Part shown: one piece after another, positions 44,277 through 54,816 of the stretch
Layout: each line of letters begins with the position of its first letter
How positions within the stretch are numbered: the stretch's first letter is position 1
Source of the DNA: Fallopia convolvulus
Lineage: Eukaryota; Streptophyta; Magnoliopsida; Caryophyllales; Polygonaceae
Length of the DNA stretch: 64,000 bases
Assembly (NCBI GenBank): GCA_964016875.1
Contig: OZ024719.1
Coordinates: 70,007,224-70,071,223, forward strand
Reading direction: 5' to 3'
Made by a program: the position numbers and the translations under genes
Notes under the pieces: model-generated
What the model was told of the DNA's origin: nothing
The model's database searches: none
The model's input: the letters and a program-made list of their open reading frames with translations, nothing else

Positions 44277-47152
44277 ATGACATCCCATGGAGGAATTTTG
44301 GGCTTAGTTCCTGGTGATCTCCTCCATGTTTCACAATCTTCTCAACTGGTTCCTGGTTTCTCGGATTCCCACAGAACTCGGTTAGACCCAGATTTCAACA
44401 TGGGCAATTCTGGAAATTCAGATGCTGGCTACCCTCAAAGGATAATTGTAGTGGCTAATTTTCTGCCAATAAAAGCTGAGAAAGACCAGATTTCGAATAC
44501 ATGGTCCTTCAATTTTGATGAAGACTCGCTTTACCTGCACATGAAAGACGGGTTCTCACCAGAAACGGATGTTTTCTATGTGGGCTCTTTGAGTGTCAAT
44601 GTTGATCTTGCAGATCAAGAAGAGGTTGCTCTGAAGCTTCTAGAAGACTTCAAGTGTGTTCCAACATTTCTTCCACCAGAACTTCAAACAAAGTTCTACC
44701 ATGGCTTCTGTAAGCAGTATCTTTGGCCACTATTTCATTACATGTTGCCAATGAGCTCGGTCTTTGATGGGGAGCTTTGGAAAGCGTACGTCACTGCTAA
44801 TTTAACCTTTGCTGATAAGATCATCCACGTGCTCAATCCTGAGGAGAATTTTGTGTGGGTCCATGATTACCATCTCATGCTCGTGCCGACATTCTTGAGG
44901 AGGCGGTTTCATACCATCAAGATCGGGTTTTTCTTGCACAGTCCATTTCCATCAGCTGAGATCTACAGGACTCTCCCTGTTAGAGACGCGATCTTGAAAA
45001 CGCTTTTGAACTCTGATCTCATCGGTTTCCATACATTCGACTACGCTCGACACTTCTTGGCTTGTTGTAGTCGGATGCTTGGATTGGACTATGAATCAAA
45101 GAGAGGGTCTCTTGGAATAGACTACTTTGGTAGAACAATATATGTGAAGATCTTGCCGGTTGGGGTTCATTTAGGCCATTTGGAGGCCGCGCTAAATCAT
45201 CCTTTGGCATATGAAAAAGCCAAACAAGTCCTACAACAATTCGAGGGTAAGATGGTAATTATTGGTGTTGATGACATGGATATCTTCAAAGGAATCAGCT
45301 TGAAACTCCTTGCTGTGGAGCACTTACTACAGCAATATCCCAGCATCCGGGGCAGTTTTGTCATGGTCCAAATCATAAATCCTGCAAGAACCACAGGAAA
45401 AGACATAGAAGAAGCCAAAACCGAGGTGTACGAGATCGCTCAAAGGATAAACGACGCATACAGTGATCAACCGGGTCAATACCAACATGTGATCTTGGTT
45501 GATTATCCACTGTCCTTATTCGAGAAGGCCGCGTACTACGCCCGGGCTGATTGTTGCATTGTGAATGCTGTGAGAGATGGTCTAAATCTGATCCCATATG
45601 AATATATAATATGCAGGCAAGGATCTTCTAAAATGGACGAGGCGTTTGGAATCTCATCTGATTCAGCTCGATCTAGCATGTTGATCGTCTCGGAGTTTAT
45701 GGGTTGCTCTCCTTCTTTAAGTGGGGCCATCCGGGTCAACCCGTGGAACTTCACCGACGTGGCTGAAGCGTTAAAGACCGCTATTAGCATGAGCGATGAT
45801 AGTAAGACGCATGGACACAAGGAGCACTATCGGTACGTCAGTTCTCATGACCTTTCGTACTGGTCCCGTAGCTTTATGCAGGATTTGGAGCGGTTTTGTA
45901 GTGATAATGTCAGTATGCAGTGTTGGGGGATCGGTTTTGGCCTAACTTTTCGGGTTATGGCGCTTTCACCGAGTTTCAAGAGGCTCAATTCGGAGTCTAT
46001 CAGCTGTGCTTATATGGCGGCGAAGAGGAGGGCTATATTTTTGGATTATGATGGCACAATTGTGTCGGAGAGCTCCGCTTCTCAACCGCCAAGCTCTGAA
46101 CTCGTCTCGGTTCTTAACAAAATATGTAGTGAACCCGAGAACATGGTTTTCATTGTTAGTGGAAGGAGGCGTGATCAGTTGGCAGAGTGGTTCGCGAAAT
46201 GTGAGAAACTGGGAATCGCTGCTGAGCACGGGTTTTTCTTAAGGTATGCTCTTTTTACCCTACTTAATCTACGGTTATGAATCCTGTTTTGGGAGATTCC
46301 ATTAGATTTATTGTCTTAGGATCACTTAAGTATTTTTTTTATAGAGTTTAGATTATTCAATTCATGGTAGTAGTTACCATTATCTTACAAGAATATAATC
46401 TCAATGGGTAAATTAAAGTTTGTTGCTTTCTGTTGACCATTTTTGCAGGTGGACAAAGGCAAAGGAGTGGGAAATAAGCCCAACATGTGGAGACGACGAC
46501 TGGAAGAAAAATGCAGAATCCGTCATGAAGCTGTATACAGAGGCGACGGATGGCTCGTACATTGAAGTAAAGGAGAGTGCACTGGTTTGGCAATATGGAG
46601 ATGCTAATACCGAATTCGGCGCCTGTCAGGCAAAAGAACTTCTTGACCACCTCGAAAGCGTTCTTGCAAACGAACCGGTTATGGTCACAAGAGGAAACCA
46701 TATTGTTGAAGTCAAACCACAGGTATTGTTGCTTACCGACTTGCATTATAATGCAAGATAATGCATTATTTTGGTAGTTTTGAAATTCTGAAGTGAAAAT
46801 GAAACAGGGAGTCAGCAAAGGATTGGCTGTGGAGAAAGTGCTGAAGAGAATGATTAAAGATGGGGATGTGCCTGATTTTTTGTTGTGCATAGGGGATGAT
46901 CAATCTGATGAGGACATGTTCGAGAGCATCTCCAAAATCTCAAAATCAATTGGACTGGGCCCAGAGGTGTTCACGTGCACAATAGGCCCAAAGCCCAGCA
47001 AGGCCCAATACTATGTTGATGGCGCCAGATATGTGGTGAATCTTCTGCAGGGACTTGCAAGGGCTGCAGATGAACATGATCATGTTAATTTGGAGGCGGG
47101 ACTGAACAGGACGTTTGGTCAAGTTTTGTTTGAAAGAGGCGAGGTTAACTGA
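44277..47152 (+). CDS. TPS11: Class II trehalose-6-phosphate synthase/phosphatase-like protein, TPS11-like
   Basis: Three coding exons, 44277-46243, 46449-46722 and 46808-47152, give 861 residues (about the size of Arabidopsis TPS11). The start ATGACATCC follows the leader-intron acceptor by two bases. The GT20 domain (about residues 45-540) includes QRIIVVANFLPIKAEK, DGFSPETDVFYVGSL, FVWVHDYHLMLVPTFLRRRF, LHSPFPSAEIYRTLPVRD and GFHTFDYARHFL. At the nucleotide-sugar site it reads GVDDMDIFKGI where active class I enzymes have GVDRLDMIKGI, so the key Arg is missing, as in other class II members. The C-terminal HAD phosphatase-like domain keeps LDYDGT and GDDQSDEDMF. Class II TPS proteins generally lack measurable synthase activity and are thought to act in sugar signalling; their transcripts are often carbon-responsive. 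Confidence 0.94.
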
Positions 47153-47501
47153 GGAATTTGAGGAAAGAAAGTTTAAGACGGTTGATGATGAATGAGGAGA
47201 TTATATATATATATTGATCAATGTACAGGTTATATAACATATATAGTAGTAGTATAGTGCCTAGTGCAGGTTGCCATATTGGTGCCTTTTTTACTTAGCT
47301 TGTTAGTGCAGGCTTCAAATGGTTGGAGAGTCTCCTAAATGTGTTGTAGAGTTCAGGTGTTCTTATATAGTTATATGCATCAAACAGGAGCATTCATTAG
47401 CAAAAAAAAAATATATAAATATATGTAGAAGTATCCAACTCTTCTTTTTGTGTGATTTTTATCTTAGTAAAAAAAGAGCAGGACACTTCCTCTTCCTCTA
47501 G

Positions 47502-47615
47502 GTCACTCCCTCTAAGTTGTTAGGAGTGACGAGATATGGCCTTGGACAGGGACCAATAGTGCGAGAAGATTACAGTGACAGAGCGTGTCACTCCCTCTAA
47601 GTCGTTAGGAGTGAC
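47502..47615. repeat. Two copies of a 29-base hairpin sequence
   Basis: 47502-47530 and 47587-47615 both read GTCACTCC, then CTCTAAGT(T/C)GTTA, then GGAGTGAC. The outer 8 bases are perfectly complementary, so each copy can form a hairpin with a 13-base loop. The copies differ by one base and lie downstream of the TPS11-like stop codon. Confidence 0.8.
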
Positions 47616-47784
47616 GAGGAACGCTGTGCCCTGCTTTTTTCATCTCTGTGCTCTAGTTACTGCTCTTTTCATCTCTGTGCTCTAGTTTCTCTGTTTTTAG
47701 TTTTTAGTTATCTGGTTTTTTTCTCCTTCTCTGTTGTTTTTCTCGCCCTTTTTCATATCCTCACTTTGTTTTGGGATCACTTTA

Positions 47785-47883
47785 GATACCCTCCCGACTT
47801 CGAGTCGGGGTAAGGATGCGTACATCTTTACCCTCAGATTTCATACCGGGTTTCAACTGGGTAGATGTTGTTGTTGTTGTTGT
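47785..47883 (+). mobile_element. Probable SINE 3' end (Au-like)
   Basis: TAGATACCCTCCCGACTTCG is followed by GGGGTAAGGATGCGTACATC, a CCGGGTTTCAACTGGGTAGA stretch and a (TTG)n tail. Plant Au-type SINEs have the same order of GTAAGGNNTGCGTAC, TACCCTC, ACTGGGT and TTG repeats. The 5' tRNA-like part was not recognised. Confidence 0.55.
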
Positions 47884-48234
47884 AATACCTTGCATATGAT
47901 TGGTAGAGGAAAAAACATTTTTTTTGTATGATGTAGACTCATTGGTAGTGGGACATTGCTCAAGTACGTGGGTCTTCATTGTATGAATTTTGGTTAGTAG
48001 TAGGTTATCTGTATGAACAGCTAAATAAACCAAAAGGCATGCTGTTCACATCACTGGACAGATTTGTAAAACAAAAACCAAAATCAAATGTAACCATACT
48101 TTCATAATTACTCCATTTAACATACAAGATTGAATATATGTTCAAGATGTATCTTGCCCCCACATACATAGTCGTTGCAACACCATATCCCCACACAGAC
48201 TGACTTCCTCTTAGCGGGTCACATTGATCACGCC

Positions 48235-49799
48235 TCAGGTTCGAAGAAGCAGGCGCTGAGACCAGAAAGGATACCAATTCCCCATATCCTCCGATTTGAA
48301 GGCATGCCAATCCTCCACGACGAGGTTGACAAAGCACTTCTCAACCGGATATGGTAATTGGGAAATATGACCTTCCTTGACTATTTTTGAGGGGACACAA
48401 CTAGGAAACTTGCTCAAACCTGCCAAAGGGTAATCCTCCACAACAAAAGTAGAAACAAAAATTAACTCTTGATGCGGAAACACGGTCGAACCAGGAACAA
48501 TGGCACAATAAGTTCCCCACTCCTCATCGCCACAAGCAATCACAGTCCCCTCACTCCTCGGGTGAAATTCCCGTGCAAACGACCCAAAGAGACCATAATA
48601 CACGCACTGATACCAAAGAATCTGCCCCGTCGGGGTGACAAGGTAAGCTGCTGCTTGACATCTTGAATAATCATCCATACCTACTCCGATTACCACATAC
48701 AAAGGTCCACATGATTCTTCCGCGTGCCTATATTCTCCAACACATCTTCCAAATCCGCCAATCAGGAGCTCTGCAATGTGCTTGATGGTGTACACATTGG
48801 GATGGTCACGAAACTTATCATATTCATGACACTCCCATTTCTAAGTTGTAGTGTCAAAGACCTCAAATTGGTCGATACAACTTCTTAAATAGATTCGATT
48901 ACCAACCACCAATGAAATCCAGGTCCGCGAGAATGGCAGTGGCTCGCTTCTATCAAAATGATGCTCGTGTGGGTGGGAGGAGAGTCTAGTCCAGCCATGA
49001 TCTAGATTACGAGTGTCGAGAACCTCATGGGATGGCAGGGTAGGAGGATGAGGAAAGTTCCAATAAAAACAATATGATTCGATCACGTGTATATGCCTAC
49101 CAATCTTCTCGACTACATGCCAAATCTTGGGCCCATTCAATGGCTTGATTGTTTCACAACGAGAGAGATTGAGAAAACGGTCTAGCTTGTATGAATCAAG
49201 GGATGGTTTGCACTTAAATGTATCCTGGCCATTAAAGAAACCGCATGTTGAACGATCAGGCAGCTCTGGCTTGAACCAATTTGGAAACTCATGCCCGCCA
49301 ATCACGCACACATCCGGCCCCATTTTAAACAAACCCGTTGAGACCGGAAAACCTTGGTCCCCCAATGTGAGACGAGAGACTATGGGAAGGAGCTCGAACT
49401 CATAATGACAGCGCTCCAGGTCCTGCAATGTCTTTCTATTGCGGCTGAGATCCAAGCACAGAATTACAAAACCATTTGAAATACAAAGGTACTTCCTCCT
49501 CTCATTCATGCTTGAGATTTCCTGCAGATCAATAATTCAAAATCAAATCAAACTCTTAAGAGAATTGATGCTGAACTTTGCTACAAATAAAACAATACCC
49601 TGGCAGTCTTCTTGAGATCCTTGAGCACATTCCAGTTGTATAGGACGGAAGGCTTGGAGCGAAGGAGCTCTTCTTGTTTCTTGTCGAGGGATTTGCCTTG
49701 TGAAAGAAGTAGTTCCAGTTGCTTGATGTGTCTCGTTTTCTTGCGTAGAGATTCAATCCGCTTATTGACACTGTCAAGCAAAGGCTCATGGGTGGTCAT
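48235..49799 (-). pseudogene. Beta-propeller (kelch/F-box-associated-like) gene with an in-frame TAG
   Basis: Exon 1 (49799-49599) encodes a coiled-coil-like N-terminus, MTTHEPLLDSVNKRIESLRK to KDLKKTAR. Exon 2 starts at 49521 (EISSMNERRKYLCISNGFVI). The frame runs to TAG at 48841-48843, then continues open in the same frame to 48235. Without the stop the product would be about 495 residues. The stop falls in QFEVFDTTT*KWECHEY; a CAG codon there would restore a kelch-like FDTTTQKWE phrase. Later text such as YLVTPTGQILWYQ and ELIFVSTFVVEDYP is matched by the paralogue at 50869, so both halves belong to one ancestral protein. Repeated hydrophobic-Trp blade phrases suggest a propeller; the family is not firmly recognised. 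It could be a recent pseudogene, a truncated 289-residue product, or a base error. Confidence 0.6.
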
Positions 49800-50080
49800 G
49801 GCGGCGGATGATGATGGATTGGATTCATTAGGCCCGGGGACTGTGAGGAATAATTGGGAGAATGCCTATAATATAAATGTTAAACTTTAGAAACATAGAA
49901 ACTGTTACATTACACCCTCCTTCTGCAAACCGTGTAAACTCATATTTCACTAAGGAGAACTCCTTTAAGAATCATAGACTAGCCACCTCTCAAATCAGTT
50001 GGTCTCGGGCAAGAATTGTTATATTTCTAAAATAAATAAAAATAATAATTTCATCACATATTAGAATTAGATTAATAGCT

Positions 50081-50712
50081 ACAATATATTATAGGACCCT
50101 TCTACCAAAAAAAAACTTATACCAAAAAATATATTATATGACAAACATATTATTAGATCAAAAATCACCCCTATTATCTTCTTTGAGGTTTGTGGCGGTG
50201 ACTTTTATGCTACATTAGCATATGATCTTGGGTTAGAGCTGCAACCGTGGCCACTACTGGTGGAACCACGGCCACCACAGGTGGAACTGCTGCCATAGGA
50301 AGATATGGAGAAGAACTAGAGAAAAAAAAGTATAAAAAGGTTACAAATATAAAATTAGATTAAACAAAATCAATCAAATCATCCATGTATAGTGTTCCAA
50401 AAAAGGTAGACATTGTTTATCCTAGAAGTTTTACTATAAGTACCAAAAGTTTCTCTCTTTTGATTGAAAGATATCATATGACACGTTGAATCTTACAACA
50501 AAAACCTATATCCATCTGCGTAATAATGATCCATGATCGAAACAAAACTAAATCTACAAGTGTCAAAACAACACAACACACTAGCTAACTATAAATAATT
50601 ATCTAAAACAAATCAGACTCCCGTTATAGTGAAATAATCACCTGTTTCTCTTTGTTTATAAGAAGAAAAATTAGTCTTGAAGAATCTAGTAGGAAAATTA
50701 AATAGTAACGTA
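50081..50712. repeat. Left copy of a ~635-bp direct repeat
   Basis: Starts ACAATATATTATAGGACCCT and ends near AATAGTAACGTA. It is nearly identical to 51628-52267, apart from small indels (for example GATCTTGGG against GATCGATCTTGGG). The two copies flank the paralogue fragment. They have no TG...CA ends or primer-binding site, so they do not look like LTRs. A minus-strand Pro/Val-rich stretch (PPVVATVAAL) is present but broken in this copy. Confidence 0.85.
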
Positions 50713-50868
50713 TTTTCCAAAATATAAATGAGAGTGGGTATGAGGAGAGCTTAAGAGAAACGGGATGTTGAAAGTATAGAAGGAAAATATCACAACATAT
50801 CATGTCACACGTGTACATAGAACAATTAAGGGGATTCTATCCTTTCTTGCTACTTCCCTTTTATTCTT

Positions 50869-51624
50869 TTGTATGCCTTTGTATTCTTGGATAATTTTTT
50901 ATTGGATAATATTTTATTCATGGATGGGATGAACTCCCACCTTTGTGTAATGAAGAAGTGGGTATGCATAAAGCACCACATTGTAGTTGTTAGCCGATTA
51001 TTTGCAGTTCCTTTGCACTTTCCGGGTTTTGGCATCTTTGATTTTGAAACATTTAAATGGGAATGGAAGGTGGCTCGATTATGTTTTCAAGACACCTTGC
51101 TTTACATAAGACACATGACCCAAATATTTAGATATGGATTTTGGATTTGCACCGGACAATTTGTGCATGATTTAGGAGGGTATGTAGTGATTGCTATAGC
51201 TGAGTATGATGAGGACGTTGACATGATTGCATTAGCGTATCTGGTCAGCCCAGGAGGACATATCCTTTGCTTTCAGCGGCTATCTCACTTCTTTGATAGG
51301 TTTACTCATCCGATTCAGGGAGGAAAACAAGGAACAATTATTAGAATGGAGGAGGATGGAGAGAGGATGTGCACTATGTTTGAGGGGTTAACCATTGATA
51401 CTTGGGAAGAGTTTATATACATCTCTACTTTTACTGTGAAGGTAGTTGATGGTGTTGGGTTGCTTCATGAAGATCTCAAGGCACAATGAAGAAATGAAGA
51501 TGAGTTTGACACATTACCACTTGCAATTGAGAGAAGCTTTGTGGAGGTTGATGTGGAGGCCATATACGTGTATCAAAGGGAAGCTGATCCACAAAGATAT
51601 GATAGTCGTAATCTACAAAGCTGA
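50869..51624 (+). pseudogene. Diverged paralogue fragment of the propeller gene, with in-frame TGA
   Basis: An open frame from 50869 to TGA at 51487-51489 continues in the same frame to 51624. Resemblance to the gene at 48235-49799 starts around residue 40: FGIFDFETFKWEWK against FEVFDTTT*KWECH, AYLVSPGGHILCFQRL against AYLVTPTGQILWYQCV, and EEFIYISTFTVKV against ELIFVSTFVVED. After the TGA, DTLPLAIERSFVEVDVE matches SQLPYPVEKCFVNLVVE. The part equivalent to exon 1 and most of the N-terminal blades is missing. So this is a 5'-truncated copy on the opposite strand with at least one nonsense codon. It ends three bases before the right direct repeat. Confidence 0.6.
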
Positions 51625-51627
51625 TCC

Positions 51628-52267
51628 ACAATATATTATAGGACACTTCTACCAAAAAAAACTTATACCAAAAAATATATTATAGGACAAACATATTATT
51701 AGATCAAAAATCACCTCTATTATCTTCTTTAAGGTTTGTGGCGGTGACTTTTCTGCTACATTAGCATATGATCGATCTTGGGTTAGAGCTGCAACCGTGG
51801 CCACTACTGGTGGAACCACGGTCACCACAGGTGGAACTGCCGCCATAGGAAGATATGGAGAAGAACTAGAGAAAAAAAAGTATAAAAATGTTACAAATAT
51901 AAAATTAGATTAAACAAAATCACTCAAATCATCCATGTATAGTGTTCCAAAAAAGGTAGACATTGTTTATCCTATAAGTTTTACTATAAGTACCAAAAGT
52001 TTCTCTCTTTGGATTGAAAGATATCATATGACACGTTGAATCTTACAACAAAAACCTATATCCATCTACGTAATACATGATCCATGATCGAAACAAAACT
52101 AAATCTACAACAAGTGTCAAACCAACACAACACACTAGCTAACTATAAATAATCATCTAAAACAAATCAGACTCCGATTTATAGTGAAATAATCACCAAT
52201 TTCTCTTTGTTTATAAGAAGAAAAATTAGTCTTGAAGGATCTAGTAGCAAAATTAAATAATAACGTA
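51628..52267. repeat. Right copy of the ~635-bp direct repeat
   Basis: Starts ACAATATATTATAGGACACT and ends near TAACGTA, after which similarity to the left copy stops abruptly. In this copy the minus strand keeps a short frame (51846-51649) with PPVVTVVPPVVATVAAL and RSYANVAEKSPPQ. That faintly recalls gag/ORF1 N-termini of plant retroelements, but the resemblance is too weak to assign. Confidence 0.85.
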
Positions 52268-54816
52268 GTTTCTCTTTGTTGTTCGTGTGTTTCGGCGGAG
52301 GCAGATACGTAGAAATAAATAGAACAAATCACAACTATTATTCCACGATTTGATCTAACAAGCACGATGTAATTTGGAAGTTGATTCTCTTTAAAGAGAT
52401 ACTTTGGCAACCCATCAAAACTGGGTGCAGCCCAAATCATAAAGATTATTTAATATGTTTTATTGATATTGCTTTTAATCAAAAGAGTCAAAAAATAGGG
52501 TCGAACTACAATAAAAATAATTTAAACGTGTTTTGCAATTTTGTGTACATTTTTGCTAACATATTTTTGAGATTTAAACCAAAATATGTTGTGCATATGG
52601 AAGTTGAATTTGTTTCTCCTTTTTTGAACATCTTTCATAGATGAATATTTATTCTTCTCTCTTATTGACGTACCCCCAAGCATTCATCTTTAGGGTCTAT
52701 CTTCATTTTGAATCATCCTTATAAGATTCAATATTCTTACAATTTTTTCTCATCAAAGACCATTTCCCCATTTAAAGAAACATCCTTTAGAACTTCTTAG
52801 GAACCCAGTCTTTTTTAGATAAGGGTTACCCAATCGAAATAGATGTACTCTTCTTTGGAATTTGTCATTTATTTATTTTCCTCCTTTTCTTCTTTGTTTA
52901 AAGGCTTGCTCAACCTTGGAGGACTTAAACCTTGAGTAAATATTTGTCTAGTTTTTCTCACTCATACATATTTGCCACTCAAATGTACTATCATCCTTGT
53001 CTCCATCATCCTTATGTGGAAACAACCTTTTGACATTTGAGATTTTCATGGTCTCGTATAAGGGCATTGCCTTGGCTTGGATATTTGTGTACCAAGATGT
53101 ACCATTCAATTTGGACATTATTATCCACAACATACACTACATGAGTACGCCATTGGAGGCAATCAAAGTGCGAGAAGAATATCCTCATTTTCATAACCCT
53201 TGATTATATTTTGGGTCTTTTGGAGACACTTAGAAACTACCTTCGCAACATCTACCATCAAAATTGGTTTTTGACGAAGCTTTTGGTTTTTTTATGTTAC
53301 CCCCTCAATATTATTCTTTTATATCTTCATTATATCCTCTTTTATATTTGTAAGGCCATATTAATCTTATGGTGGATGACTAACAATAAGTTGATGATGT
53401 GAAACAATAATTTGGATAGTTTGCTCATAACGTTCCCTTTTATCAACAATCATCTGACCACTCACATGCTCATTGTGTTTTGTTGCTGGTGAACTTGACT
53501 ATTATGAATCTGATCATGTGCCACATTCCCGATCTGCTTTTCAGTTTCAGCTTGCATATTCAGCTTTGGGTTAAACGTAAAATCAGGCGTATTAATTTTT
53601 AGCTGAGAATTTCTTCCTGAAACATTTACACACAATAAACAAAATTCAGAGCACTTTCGACCAAAAAAATAAAATAAACAAAATTCAGAGCACTTGAGAT
53701 TTAACATTTTTGGAATATAATATGCAACATAAGGCCCAGTTGTTATTGGGCCTAGAACAAATAATATTGGGCCGGGTCTTTTGCAGTTATGAGGCGAGAG
53801 AGCCTTCAAACTTCAAAGGATCTCTCCGTCTATCGGTCAACAACTCCACCACTCCGAAGCCCGCCGTGCGATTAGAGAGAAAGAAGACCCGAAAGTGCGA
53901 GGTGGGATCCTCTGCAAACGGATCCATATTAAGATTGGTGACACATCCCCTCAAAACTAGGTTTGTTCCCTAATCCATATCTCCATAATCAAAGTATTAT
54001 ATGATTCGGTTGCGTTCTTTATATCATCCTTTCGGTTTCCTTCCCTTTTAGCTGGTTCATAATTATCCTATGCGAAACTCTCTTGTTCTTACACTGCTTC
54101 CAATTTTTGAGCTCGTTAAAAATGGTGTTTGAGATGGGCCTTGGCCTAATTTTTAGGAGATATGTTAATAAATTAATATTATCGACTCTACTAAAGTCGC
54201 AACTCCATAAATTCTGTCAAAAACTTGCACATCTAAATTGACAAATTGGCGCCTGTATGGTTGAAAGGGCAATGTGGTTTGGAGGGACAATTCCGAAAGT
54301 TCAAAACCGGGGATTTTTGACAATCAAACCGATCCCACGCCATTGCCAGCTCAGCCGTCCTCCTCAACCGGTCTGCATCCGCAATCCACGTCACACCTGG
54401 AGGTGCTGGAATTCTCTAGATCAACGACTCTTCCGTCCCTATCTCAGCCACGTGTCATGCCCTGAACTTTTGACATGGAATGGTAACAAGTTGGCTATCC
54501 AAATTCTTCAAAGATGTGACAACAGTAAAGCATTCTTTTTTCTTGTTAAAAGGTTTTGGATAAGATTGTTATAAAAATAAGAGAAATGTTTTTAGATCTG
54601 AATAAAAAGAATTATTATTAATGGCAACAGCACACCAATTGGAAAAATGGAACAGATATTGATGGCAAAAAGTAAACAGTGACAAGTTTTGAATAAATTG
54701 GGAAGCCAAACTGCTTAAATTCATGCCCATGACTCCGTAGAAGCAAGCAGAGATTGCTTTCATTTTCAACAAGAAGAGTTCAAAGCCTTGGTGATAATAA
54801 TAGAGCTTCTTCAACA
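52268..54816. other. Intergenic, with alpha-galactosidase promoter region at the right
   Basis: 52660-53400 contains short frames on both strands without family resemblance; it may be a decayed element. 53620-53700 has a small direct repeat (AAACAAAATTCAGAGCACTT twice). 53790-53960 is GC-richer and may be an unrecognised exon or leader. TATAAAAAT at 54570-54578 is a plausible TATA box for the downstream gene, about 240 bases before its start codon. Confidence 0.45.

Noticed and set aside
48841..48843. Programmed stop-codon readthrough
   Set aside because: The context is TAG AAA TGG, not the known plant-virus-type CAR-YYA readthrough context; a simple nonsense change is more economical.
50081..52267. 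Interpretation as an LTR retrotransposon with a captured gene
   Set aside because: The repeats lack TG...CA ends, a primer-binding site, a polypurine tract and target duplication, so only direct repeats are claimed.
52660..53400. Possible transposase or Copia gag remnant (LNGTSWYTN phrase on the minus strand)
   Set aside because: Only one short motif hints at Copia gag; no other conserved block or frame continuity was found.
53710..53973. 87-codon plus-strand frame before the alpha-galactosidase gene
   Set aside because: GC-richer than its surroundings but without a recognised domain; it could be leader sequence, so no gene is called.
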